Below are positions 52,732 to 60,002 of a stretch of DNA of 64,000 nucleotides, in pieces; position 1 is the stretch's first letter; each line of letters starts with the position of its first letter. Below the pieces are notes generated by a model. That model worked only from the letters and a program-made list of their open reading frames with translations, did not search any database and was not told the DNA's origin. Source of the stretch: an uncultured Prevotella sp. (GTDB lineage: Bacteria > Bacteroidota > Bacteroidia > Bacteroidales > Bacteroidaceae). The DNA lies in the NCBI GenBank assembly GCA_944320105.1, contig CALUGA010000005.1, positions 61,853-125,852 on the forward strand, in the 5' to 3' direction. The position numbers and the translations under genes were made by a program.

Positions 52732-54162
52732 ATGGCAATGGAAAAAAAGAGAAACATGCGCCGGCAGTGGATAAAGTTCGGCGTGGTTACGGCCCTCTAC
52801 CTGCTCTTCCTGCTGTGGGTAAAGAGCTGGTGGGGCCTGGTGGTGGTGCCGTTCATCTACGATGTTTACATCACCAAGAAGATACGCTGGCAGTGGTGGC
52901 GCGACGCAGAGCCGCCAGTGAGGTTCATAATGTCGTGGGTTGACGCCATAGTCTTCGCCCTCGTGGCCGTCTATTTCATCAACCTGTTCTTCTTCCAGAA
53001 CTACGTCATACCGTCAAGCTCGCTCGAAAAGTCGCTCCTCACGGGTGACTACCTCTTCGTGAGCAAGGTGAGCTACGGCCCCAGGATACCGCAAACGCCA
53101 CTCACCATGCCGCTCACGCAGCACACGCTGCCCGTGGTTGGGTGCAAGTCGTACATAGAGTGGCCCCACTGGGACTACCGCCGCGTGAAGGGCCTGGGCA
53201 GCGTTGAGCTTAACGACATAGTGGTGTTCAACTACCCCTCTGGCGACACGCTCTGCTCCGCGCCGCAGTACCAGGCCATGGACTTCTACGCCATGTGCTA
53301 CGCCCTGGGCTACCAGATAACCGGAGCCGCCGCCAACCCCGACTCGCTCGGCGCCGCTGAGAGGCTGCGCTACTACCAAACCGTATACGACGCGGGCCGA
53401 AGCTACATACAGGCCAACCCCGGCGAGTACGGCGAGATAATCACCCGCCCCGCCGACCGCCGCGAGAACTACGTGAAGCGGTGCGTGGGCCTGCCCGGCC
53501 AGACGCTGCAAATAAAGAACCGCATAGTGTTCCTCGACGGCAAGCCCAACAAGGAACCCGACAACGTGCAGTACTCCTACTACGTAAAGCTGCGCCAAGG
53601 GCTGCCCGAAGAGCTTATGCACGAGCTGGGCATATCAAACGAAGACGTGATGAGCCTCAACACCATGGGCTACATGCCGCTCACCAAGCGCGCCGTGGCT
53701 GCCCTGGCACAGCGCAAGGACCTCGTGGAGAGCATTGAGCTGAACACCGATGCCACCGACACCGACACCTACCCACTGAACGGCAACATGCACTGGACGC
53801 GCGACAACTACGGCCCCGTGTGGATACCGGCCAAGGGCGAGAGCATCAAGCTTACGCTCGACAACCTGCCCGTCTACGAGCGCCCCATACGCGTTTACGA
53901 GGGCAACGACCTCCAGGTGCGCGGCGGCAAGATATTCATAAACGGCAAGGAGGCCACGAGCTACACCTTCAAGATGGACTACTACTGGATGATGGGCGAC
54001 AACCGCCACAACTCAGCCGACTCCCGCTACTGGGGATTCGTGCCTGAAGACCACATCGTGGGCAAGCCCATCTTCATCTGGTGGTCGAGCGACCCCGACC
54101 GCAGCGGCTTCGCAGGGATAAGGTGGAACCGCCTGTTCAATTTTGTTGACAACATAAAGTAA
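52732..54162 (+). CDS. lepB: Signal peptidase I
   Basis: A 476-aa membrane peptidase removing signal peptides. Helices near residues 15-48 and 65-90, then the catalytic Ser in NYVIPSSSLEKSLLTGDYLF (Ser96 region) and catalytic Lys in NYVKRCVGLPGQTLQIKN (near 249). The C-terminal box is MMGDNRHNSADSRYWGFVPE. A ~120-residue insertion between Ser and Lys regions is usual for Bacteroidetes. Start Met1 (52732) or Met3. A second, degenerate S26 gene follows after 33 bp. Confidence 0.95.
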   Translation: MAMEKKRNMRRQWIKFGVVTALYLLFLLWVKSWWGLVVVPFIYDVYITKKIRWQWWRDAEPPVRFIMSWVDAIVFALVAVYFINLFFFQNYVIPSSSLEKSLLTGDYLFVSKVSYGPRIPQTPLTMPLTQHTLPVVGCKSYIEWPHWDYRRVKGLGSVELNDIVVFNYPSGDTLCSAPQYQAMDFYAMCYALGYQITGAAANPDSLGAAERLRYYQTVYDAGRSYIQANPGEYGEIITRPADRRENYVKRCVGLPGQTLQIKNRIVFLDGKPNKEPDNVQYSYYVKLRQGLPEELMHELGISNEDVMSLNTMGYMPLTKRAVAALAQRKDLVESIELNTDATDTDTYPLNGNMHWTRDNYGPVWIPAKGESIKLTLDNLPVYERPIRVYEGNDLQVRGGKIFINGKEATSYTFKMDYYWMMGDNRHNSADSRYWGFVPEDHIVGKPIFIWWSSDPDRSGFAGIRWNRLFNFVDNIK

Positions 54163-54195
54163 CCCCCTGCCAGGGCAGGGAAAATCCTTCGGCTG

Positions 54196-54744
54196 ATGAG
54201 GGCATGGCTCAAGACGATACTGGCGTTGGCAGCCGCGGCTGTGGCCGTGGTGCTCTTCCGCGCGCTGTTCTTCGCCGTCTACACCGTCAGCGGGCCGCGC
54301 CTCGAACCCGTGTTGCTTGAGGGCGACCGAGTGCTCGTAAACCGATGGAGCTACGGCCTGCGCACGGGCGGCATGGGCAGCCTCTTCGGCTACGGCCGCA
54401 TACTGGCCGACAGCGTAGTACGGGGCGACATAGTGGCCTTCGACAGTCCGCTGCCCCAGGGTGGCGGAGTGTTTGTGTGCCGCTGCGCCGCCCTGCCCGG
54501 CGATACCGTGGCCACGCCCCGCGGACCGCTCATTGTGCCGGGCAAGCAGGCCACCTGCGCCGCCGAGGACTACTACTGGATGCAGGCCCTCGGCCCCGCC
54601 GACACGCTCGACAGCCGCCTCTTCGGCCCTGTGCCGGAGAGCCTCGTGCTTGGCCGCGTATGCGTGATAGTGTTCAGCCACGACGACTGCCAGCCCTTCT
54701 ACCGAGGCTACCGCCCGGAGCGCACCCTCCTCATGCCCTGGTGA
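54196..54744 (+). CDS. S26 signal-peptidase paralogue lacking both catalytic residues
   Basis: A 182-aa protein with one N-terminal helix (residues 5-30) and S26 landmarks: EGDRVLVNRWSYGLR, VCRCAALPGDTV, ALGPADTLDSRLFGPVPESL. Aligned to the upstream lepB, the catalytic Ser (PSSSLEKSLLTGD) is Arg35 (SGPRLEPVLLEGD) and the catalytic Lys (YVKRCVGLPG) is Cys95 (FVCRCAALPG). It should be inactive as a Ser/Lys protease. It may act as a structural or regulatory partner of LepB. Adjacent genes, 33 bp apart, suggest cotranscription. Confidence 0.8.
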   Translation: MRAWLKTILALAAAAVAVVLFRALFFAVYTVSGPRLEPVLLEGDRVLVNRWSYGLRTGGMGSLFGYGRILADSVVRGDIVAFDSPLPQGGGVFVCRCAALPGDTVATPRGPLIVPGKQATCAAEDYYWMQALGPADTLDSRLFGPVPESLVLGRVCVIVFSHDDCQPFYRGYRPERTLLMPW

Positions 54745-54764
54745 GGCAGTCGGGCGCGCTTTCC

Positions 54765-54834
54765 CCGCTCTTCACTTTTCCCTCTTCGCTCTTCACTTTT
54801 CCCTCTTCGCTCTTCACTTTTTTTACTCTTCACT
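54765..54834. repeat. CTCTTCACTTTTCCCTCTTCG short repeat
   Basis: Three to four copies of a ~22-bp unit GCTCTTCACTTTTCCCTCTT directly upstream of the WbqC-family ATG, separating it from the S26 paralogue. Another member of the short-period spacer repeats. Confidence 0.8.
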
Positions 54835-54836
54835 TC

Positions 54837-55700
54837 ATGCAAGCATTCCTCTCCACCACTTATTTCGGACCCGTGCAGTGGTACCAAAAGCTCTGCCGGT
54901 GCTCCACGGTCTACATGGAACGGTGCGACTCCTACCGCAAGCAAACCTACCGCAACCGCTGCGTGATAGCCGCCGCCAACGGCCCGCAGGTGCTCACCGT
55001 GCCGGTGGAGCGCCCCTCGGGCAGCGGGAAGCTGCTCACGCGCGACGTGCGGATAAGCGACCACGGCAATTGGCGCCACCTGCACTGGCACGCCCTCATG
55101 TCGGCCTACAGCGAATCGCCTTTCTTCGACTATTACGCCGACGACCTGCGGCCTTTCTTCGAGCGCCGGTGGGAGTTTCTCTTCGATTTCAACGAGGCCA
55201 TTCGCGCCACTCTCTGCTCTCTGCTCGACATTCATCCCAACGTGAGGCCAACCACCCGTTACGTGGGGAATGAAGAGTTAAGAGTTATGAATGAAGAAAA
55301 TTTGCAGCCGGGGCAGGGCGTGGGGAATGAAGAATTAAGAATTAAGAATGAAGAATTAAGAGTTAAGGATGAAGAAAATATGCGGGCGGGGCAGGGCTGC
55401 GCGGATGCCGGGTGCGGCGATGGGGCGGCGCGGGGCGCATCACCCGCAATTCGCAATTCGTCATTTCAAACTCCAAATTCCCAATTTGTCACTCCTAATT
55501 CGTCACTCGTAATTCATAATTCCTCATTCATTTCCGACTTCCGCGACGCCATCGACCCTAAGCATCCGCTGCCCGATGCCGACTTTGAGCCGCGCCCTTA
55601 CTACCAGGTGTTTGCCTCGCGCCATGGCTTCATGCCCAACCTCAGCGTGCTCGACCTGCTCTTCAACATGGGGCCCGAGGGCATTTTCTGGCTCGTATGA
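54837..55700 (+). CDS. WbqC-family protein with an in-frame repeat insertion
   Basis: A 287-aa protein. MQAFLSTTYFGPVQWYQKLC, CSTVYMERCDSYRKQTYRNR, VLTVPVERPSG and the end PYYQVFASRHGFMPNLSVLD LLFNMGPEG match WbqC-like proteins, often near glycan or export genes; the activity is unproven. Residues ~143-231 are an insertion of low-complexity sequence (GNEELRIKNEELRVKDEEN, NSSFQTPNSQFVTPNSSL) encoded by the same AATGAAGAATTAAGAGTTAA-type DNA that forms intergenic spacers near dprA. The frame is kept. The start is the ATG after the CTCTTCAC repeats; the longer frame from 54345 overlaps the S26 gene. Confidence 0.82.
   Translation: MQAFLSTTYFGPVQWYQKLCRCSTVYMERCDSYRKQTYRNRCVIAAANGPQVLTVPVERPSGSGKLLTRDVRISDHGNWRHLHWHALMSAYSESPFFDYYADDLRPFFERRWEFLFDFNEAIRATLCSLLDIHPNVRPTTRYVGNEELRVMNEENLQPGQGVGNEELRIKNEELRVKDEENMRAGQGCADAGCGDGAARGASPAIRNSSFQTPNSQFVTPNSSLVIHNSSFISDFRDAIDPKHPLPDADFEPRPYYQVFASRHGFMPNLSVLDLLFNMGPEGIFWLV
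55264..55531 (+). repeat. Spacer-type repeat inserted in the WbqC gene
   Basis: About 267 bp (89 codons). First half: GAATGAAGAATTAAGAATTA and variants separated by GGGGCAGGGCGTGGGG; second half: pyrimidine-rich AATTCGTCACTCGTAATTCA units. Reverse complements of the same words (TTAACTCTTAATTCTTCATT) occur at 48284-48318, and CCACGCCCTGCC in the 66-bp tandem repeat. Confidence 0.82.
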
Positions 55701-55727
55701 CGGCAGGCAGGAGGGCCAAACGCAAAA

Positions 55728-55754
55728 ACGGGGCGCGTCTCGCGACGCACCCCG
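55728..55754. terminator. Hairpin after the WbqC-family gene
   Basis: GGGGCGCGTC (55730-55739) / GACGCACCCC (55744-55753), one mismatch, loop of 4, 27 bp past the stop. No T tract. Confidence 0.55.
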
Positions 55755-55846
55755 CAACAGATTGAAATTATGATGCAACGGCTCCGGGCTGCCTGGCGCA
55801 ATGTCCGGGCCGTTGGAGCGTTGCCTTAGTTGTGGGCGGTTGAGGC

Positions 55847-56563
55847 TCACCGCCTCGTAAACGTTATTTCTTCTCCATAGTCATCGTAGTTAAGGTCACG
55901 CAGGCGGAGCTTGCCGCCGCTGAGCGACAGCACCTCGTACCTCTCCGTTTCGTCGTCCATCGTGATGGTGATGATGCCCGTATCGGCGTTGTACGAGTAG
56001 TAGAAGGGGTCGGGGTCGAGCCACCCGCCGTCCATCGTGTCGTATTCGCGCCAGTATCCGTAGCCGTCGCGGGCGAACTCAATGTCTATGAAGCCCGTGC
56101 TGAACGTGTACCGCCACGTGCCTACGAGGTCGGCTGCGCTCACCCCGTGCGACGGCCCCTCGGTGCCGCCGCCGTCGCCACCGCCTTGCTGCGGGCGGCT
56201 GCGGGTGAACACCGCGCCTTCTATTTCGAGCGTGTTGCCCGAGAGCCACACGTCGAAGCCGCCGTAGAGATATTCGCCGTAAAGCTCTATCATCGAGTTT
56301 GCCTCGTCGTAGAAGTAGCGGCCCTCGTCTACGGTTACCGTCTCGCCGGCCATCGTGTAGCTTGCCTGGAACCTCCCGTCGCTGCCAAAGTGCAGCGCAA
56401 GGTAGCCCCCGTCCTCGTCGGCCTCGCCGTACCACGTGCCGGTGATGCCCCTGTTGCCGCCGCCGTTGCCTTCCTCTTCATCGTCGGAAGAGCAGCTTGC
56501 GGCGCCGAGCGACAGCACGGCCACGAGAGCCATGGAGAGCAAAAGCCAAAGTCTTTGTGCCAT
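55847..56563 (-). CDS. Surface lipoprotein with two lipocalin-like repeats
   Basis: A 238-aa lipoprotein: signal MAQRLWLLLSMALVAVLSLG, lipidated Cys in GAASCSSDDEEEG; the acidic run after Cys fits the Bacteroidetes surface-export signal. Two similar beta domains follow, separated by a Gly-rich linker: ITGTWYGEADEDGGYLALHF near residue 40 and LVGTWRYTFSTGFIDIEFAR near 148. Both open with GTW and end in a TFTRR/FTRSRP-like strand, as in lipocalin-like (DUF-type) repeats. Ligand unknown. The next gene upstream encodes a porin-like barrel. Confidence 0.78.
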   Translation of the reverse strand: MAQRLWLLLSMALVAVLSLGAASCSSDDEEEGNGGGNRGITGTWYGEADEDGGYLALHFGSDGRFQASYTMAGETVTVDEGRYFYDEANSMIELYGEYLYGGFDVWLSGNTLEIEGAVFTRSRPQQGGGDGGGTEGPSHGVSAADLVGTWRYTFSTGFIDIEFARDGYGYWREYDTMDGGWLDPDPFYYSYNADTGIITITMDDETERYEVLSLSGGKLRLRDLNYDDYGEEITFTRR

Positions 56564-56611
56564 GTCTTTGTGCGTTTTGTTGTTTTCTGTGGCTTTGCTT
56601 TATGCGTTGCG

Positions 56612-57316
56612 TCAGAAGCAGTAGCCCAGCGTGACGGATGTGGTCTGTATTTTTATCTTCTCGGCTATTTCGGAGAAGTCGGTTCCGTATGACACGCCGA
56701 GGAGGAAGCTGCTGTTGATGCGGGCGTTGACGCCTATCTGCCAGCCCAGTTGGAAACGGTTCCATGTGGCATCGTCGTCGCCCATGTCATCCTTGTCGAA
56801 AAGGTCGAAGTCCTCGTCAACGTCGTAGTCGTCGTTCGAGTTGTTGCCCTTTGCGCTGAAGTTGTAGCGCATCGTGATGCCGAGGAACGGTATCAGGGCC
56901 ACCTTGCTGCTTGGGATGTTCCACTGGTACATGAGGCTCACCGGCACCTTGGCGGCGAACATGGTTATCTTGCGCTCGGCTTCCACCTCTTCATAAGTAT
57001 CAGCGTCGTAGCCATACAGCACGTCGTCTTTGTACGATGCGTATTGGAGTCCGATGCCGGCCTCCACGAAGAGAGGTATGCTTTTTGACACGCTGAATGC
57101 CTTGTTGTATCCCACGCTGAAGCCGTTGAACGACATGTCGTCGGCATCCTTGACGTCTATCTTGGCCTTGATGGGGTTGTACTGCACATAGAACGTGCTC
57201 CACCCTTTGGTCGATACGTTCCTTGCGCTTCTTGCCCTTGAGTTGGAGAACTGCGCCGAGGCGGTTGTGCCGACGGCCAGCAGGGCGGCGGCAACGAGTA
57301 ACTTGATCTTTTTCAT
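56612..57316 (-). CDS. PorT-like outer-membrane beta-barrel protein
   Basis: A 234-aa protein: signal peptide MKKIKLLVAAALLAVGTTASA, then about eight amphipathic strands (FNGFSVGYNKAFSVSK, LFVEAGIGLQYASYK, MFAAKVPVSLMYQWNIP, LIPFLGITMRYNFSAK, SFLLGVSYGTDFSEI) ending TSVTLGYCF with terminal Phe. An acidic loop (DDYDVDEDFDLFDKDDMGDD) lies near residue 165. This is the small 'outer membrane beta-barrel' class; a T9SS role cannot be claimed. It starts 48 bp before the lipoprotein; probable pair. Confidence 0.83.
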   Translation of the reverse strand: MKKIKLLVAAALLAVGTTASAQFSNSRARSARNVSTKGWSTFYVQYNPIKAKIDVKDADDMSFNGFSVGYNKAFSVSKSIPLFVEAGIGLQYASYKDDVLYGYDADTYEEVEAERKITMFAAKVPVSLMYQWNIPSSKVALIPFLGITMRYNFSAKGNNSNDDYDVDEDFDLFDKDDMGDDDATWNRFQLGWQIGVNARINSSFLLGVSYGTDFSEIAEKIKIQTTSVTLGYCF

Positions 57317-57379
57317 GCTTTTTGTTTTTATTGGTTAATGGTTTGTGTAGTCGTTGTTGGCCGTGCCGTCAGGCTCGCG

Positions 57380-58360
57380 TCAGAGGGCGAATGCCATTCG
57401 CCACACGTTGGCCGTGGCGCTGCCCCGCTGCGATATGAAGTATATGCGGCGTCCGTCGCGGCTCCATGCCGGGCTGAGGTCGTCGGCAGCGTGGTAGGTG
57501 AGCTGCGTGAGCTGTGTGCCGTCGGCGCGCACTGCAAAGATGTCGGTGTTGGCGTATTGCTGCGTGCCGTTCATGAGCGTGGAGCTGCCCACGGCCAGTA
57601 TCCAGCGGCCGTCGGGCGAGAGCGTGGGCGTGGTGAAGCTGCGCTGCGGGTCGGAGAGGATGCACTCCTCCACCCCCGCCTCGTAGTCCACGCGCCATAT
57701 CTCGCCGCGCCCCTCGGCGTTGGTTCGCGAGCAGAGCAGGGCCTTGGCCCCCGCCACGGGGCAGGGGTTCATGCCCCGGGTGTAGTTGGCAAGGAAGTTG
57801 TTGGCCACGTTGTAGCCCCACACGCTCACTCCGTTGTTCTCCTGCCGGGCGAAGAATATCTCCTTCATGTCGGCAGAGTAAGCCGGCGAGTAGTCGGCGT
57901 TGCCCGTGGTTATCTGGCGGCACACGTAGCTTCCCTCGGCCGCCGTCTGGTATATCTGGTTGAGGCTGCCGCTCTGTTCGGAGAAGCAGATGAAGCGTCC
58001 GTCGGGCGAATAGGCAAAGTCGAGCACCGCGCTGCGGTTAGTTCGCTGCACGGAGCTTCCCTGCCGGTCGATGTCCTTTATGAATATGTTTGTGGTGTTG
58101 CCCCGCGCCGAGAGGTAGGCCAGCTTCTTGCCGTCGGGCGAAACGTCGATGATGCGGTTCGACAGCCAGTTGAGTTGCGCCCCCGTGCGCCTCACCTCGG
58201 GCATGCACACGTAGTCGTTGTCGCCCGTGATGCGCGTCAGTTCGAGGCCCGTTTCCTCGTTCACCTGCACCACCGAGTAGTCCACCTGCGCCCTTGCGCC
58301 CGTTGGCAGCAGCGCCATGGCCAGCCCAAGGGCCGCAGCCTTAGTGTTGCGCTTTATCAT
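57380..58360 (-). CDS. TolB-like beta-propeller (PD40) periplasmic protein
   Basis: A 326-aa protein: signal MIKRNTKAAALGLAMALLPT, then PD40/WD40-like blades, each with the SPDG turn: IDVSPDGKKLAYLSARGN, FAYSPDGRFICFSEQSG, PAYSADMKEIFFARQEN, PTLSPDGRWILAVGSSTL and PAWSRDGRRIYFISQRGS. Such propellers resemble TolB and usually mediate protein binding. A -7 box TACCTTTG is at 58396-58389. It precedes the barrel/lipoprotein pair by 63 bp on the same strand. Confidence 0.87.
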   Translation of the reverse strand: MIKRNTKAAALGLAMALLPTGARAQVDYSVVQVNEETGLELTRITGDNDYVCMPEVRRTGAQLNWLSNRIIDVSPDGKKLAYLSARGNTTNIFIKDIDRQGSSVQRTNRSAVLDFAYSPDGRFICFSEQSGSLNQIYQTAAEGSYVCRQITTGNADYSPAYSADMKEIFFARQENNGVSVWGYNVANNFLANYTRGMNPCPVAGAKALLCSRTNAEGRGEIWRVDYEAGVEECILSDPQRSFTTPTLSPDGRWILAVGSSTLMNGTQQYANTDIFAVRADGTQLTQLTYHAADDLSPAWSRDGRRIYFISQRGSATANVWRMAFAL

Positions 58361-58388
58361 TTACTTTGCATTTAAGTTAAATATGGTG

Positions 58389-58396
58389 CAAAGGTA
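58389..58396 (-). promoter_or_regulatory. -7 box of the TolB-like gene
   Basis: TACCTTTG on the minus strand, 28 bp upstream of the ATG. Confidence 0.65.
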
Positions 58397-58462
58397 AACC
58401 TTTTTGTGAAACAATCTAAAAGCCATCTGTACCGCAGATGGAACGGAAGTGTACCGATTTTG

Positions 58463-58720
58463 TTACACCCCGGCCTGCGGCGGCCATGTTTCAGGCTGTA
58501 AGCCCTCGTCGGCGCGGCGCGCCAGCTCAGCCGAGATGTCGGCGAAGAAGTCGCGCCTCAGCAGCAGCGATATGCGCCAGAGCATGGCCGTGTCGATGCT
58601 GTTCTTGCCCATTATTCGGTACACTGCGGCCCGGTTGCAGCCCAGCCGGCGCGCCAGCCAGCTCACGGTGCGCTCCTGCCGCATCAGTTCTTCCCTTATG
58701 CTTTGTCCTATGTTTATCAT
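58463..58720 (-). CDS. Small HTH (XRE-like) DNA-binding protein
   Basis: An 85-aa protein. RTVSWLARRLGCNRAAVYRI MGKNSIDTAMLWRISLLL is a helix-turn-helix of the Xre/Cro-like type: helix 2 SWLARRLG, recognition helix NRAAVYRIMG. The rest is short and slightly acidic. ATG 58720 (MINIGQSIREELMRQER) is the start commonly seen in such Bacteroidetes proteins; the frame to 58801 has no support. Regulatory target unknown. Confidence 0.7.
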   Translation of the reverse strand: MINIGQSIREELMRQERTVSWLARRLGCNRAAVYRIMGKNSIDTAMLWRISLLLRRDFFADISAELARRADEGLQPETWPPQAGV

Positions 58721-59275
58721 TGCTTGGCGGTTTTGGTTGCAGGTAGTGACGGCTCCGCACAGCCCCGCAAAAGGGGCGGGCCTGCCCGATGCCGCTTTCA
58801 AACCAGGTCAACCGCCAAGTAAACCTCACGCACAAGCAGCCGCGGGCAGTCCGCGCCCCAATGGTAAGCGCAGGCCCTTGCGTCGCTTGCTCCCGTGCGC
58901 AGAACATATTGGCGGTTGTTCGGTTTGTGAGAACAAGGACTTTGAGTCCATTATATTATTGTATGTGGCCTTTGGCGGCGTTGCCCTGCGGCTTCGCCCT
59001 CGCCCGGCCCGGGCCTGCCCCGATGGCGGCTTGCGCCCCGCTTTCGGCCCGTTTGCGCTGCAAATATAAGCAGAAATGGCGAGACGCGCAAGCCCCCGGC
59101 CTTTTTTTTCGCGCCGCCGCAGCCCGTGGTGGCCATGCGCCGTTGCGGCCAGCCCTGCCGCAGGCCGCCCCTCGGTGCAGGCAAAAATAGGCCAATGGAG
59201 TCTGCTAAGCCAATGTCAGGCGGTTTGTTTGCCGATTTAGGTTAAAGATTTTTCGCAACCCCGCCGCCTGCCCGC
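58721..59275. other. Gene-poor region, no feature identified
   Basis: About 550 bp upstream of the HTH gene. Several frames are open because of GC content, none with a recognisable product. A few dyads (GGACTTTGAGTCC near 58938) are visible. No tRNA or known RNA family was recognised. Confidence 0.4.
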
Positions 59276-59279
59276 GCCC

Positions 59280-59445
59280 AAGTGCCAACCCGCTGACTGC
59301 CAGTGGGTTGGCGCTATGGCCTTTTTGGCGCTGCCAAATGGCCTGTTTTGCACTGCCGAACGGCCTGTTTCGCCCCCTCGAACGGCCTCTTTCGCAATGC
59401 CAAACGGCAGCTGCCGCCCCGCCTCCCGCATTTTGTAAACATTTA
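59280..59445. repeat. 22-bp-unit repeat cluster at 59.4 kb
   Basis: CAACCCGCTGACTGCCAGTG, then GCCAAATGGCCTGTTTTGCA, CGAACGGCCTGTTTCGCCCC, CGAACGGCCTCTTTCGCAAT, CCAAACGGCAGCTGCC: exact 22-bp steps (59337, 59359, 59381). Ends near CATTTTGTAAACATTTATG. Confidence 0.85.
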
Positions 59446-59489
59446 TGTTGCGTTTCGCCCGGGCCGCGATGTTGGCACGGTGATTTCGC

Positions 59490-59768
59490 GTCTCCCCCAC
59501 GTTGCTTCCACGTTTCACCCACGTTGCGGCGGGGTTGCAACCCGCCGCAGTACGTTTGCGGGTTTGCAACCCGCCTTCCCACCATTGCTTAAATGTGAAT
59601 TACGGGTCACAGACCCGCCCTTTCCTCGCGGCCGGATAGCAAATCCGCCCGAACGTGAGGGGTGTTTTTGGTTTGCAACCCGCCATCCCACCATTGCTTA
59701 AATGTGAATTACGGGTCACAGACCCGCCCTTTCCTCGCGGCCGGATTGCAAATCCGCCCGAACGTGTG
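59490..59768. repeat. Palindrome repeat, locus D, with a 97-bp direct repeat
   Basis: CTTCCACGTTTCACCCACGT, GCGGGGTTGCAACCCGCC and GCGGGTTTGCAACCCGCC, then two 97-bp copies (59561-59657 and 59670-59766, two or three mismatches) each containing GGTTTGCAACCCGCC, ACGGGTCACAGACCCG, and GCAAATCCGCCCGAACGTG. The minisatellite is reduced to two or three CACGT words. Confidence 0.87.
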
Positions 59769-59873
59769 TGCGATAGTATTGCTGTAGTGCCTCGCCTGCC
59801 TGTTTTTTTATGTAAAAACGGTAGAATTAAGAAACATTAACGGGGAGGGTAAAAAAGTTTAACCTTTTTACAT

Positions 59874-59881
59874 TAACTTTG
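59874..59881 (+). promoter_or_regulatory. -7 box of the LRR-protein gene
   Basis: TAACTTTG, exact TAnnTTTG match, about 120 bp upstream of the ATG, giving a long AT-rich leader. Confidence 0.6.
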
Positions 59882-60002
59882 CATAAAAGAGCAAGCGATG
59901 CCCGGCAAGCCGCAGCATGGGCGGAGTGGGCATCGTCTTCGCATATCGTTTAGAAAATAATGTACCCATATTTATTAACCATTTAAACCTCAACAGGATT
60001 AC

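Noticed and set aside
54345-54836. N-terminal extension of the WbqC-family protein
   Set aside because: It overlaps the S26 paralogue in another frame and the CTCTTCAC repeat; family homology starts at MQAFLSTTYFG.
58721-59275. Small genes or a structured RNA upstream of the HTH gene
   Set aside because: Open frames overlap on both strands without start signals, and no known RNA fold was recognised.
15826-59445. 22-bp-unit clusters as CRISPR arrays
   Set aside because: Units directly abut each other, differ in sequence and have no unique spacers of constant length; no cas genes are present.
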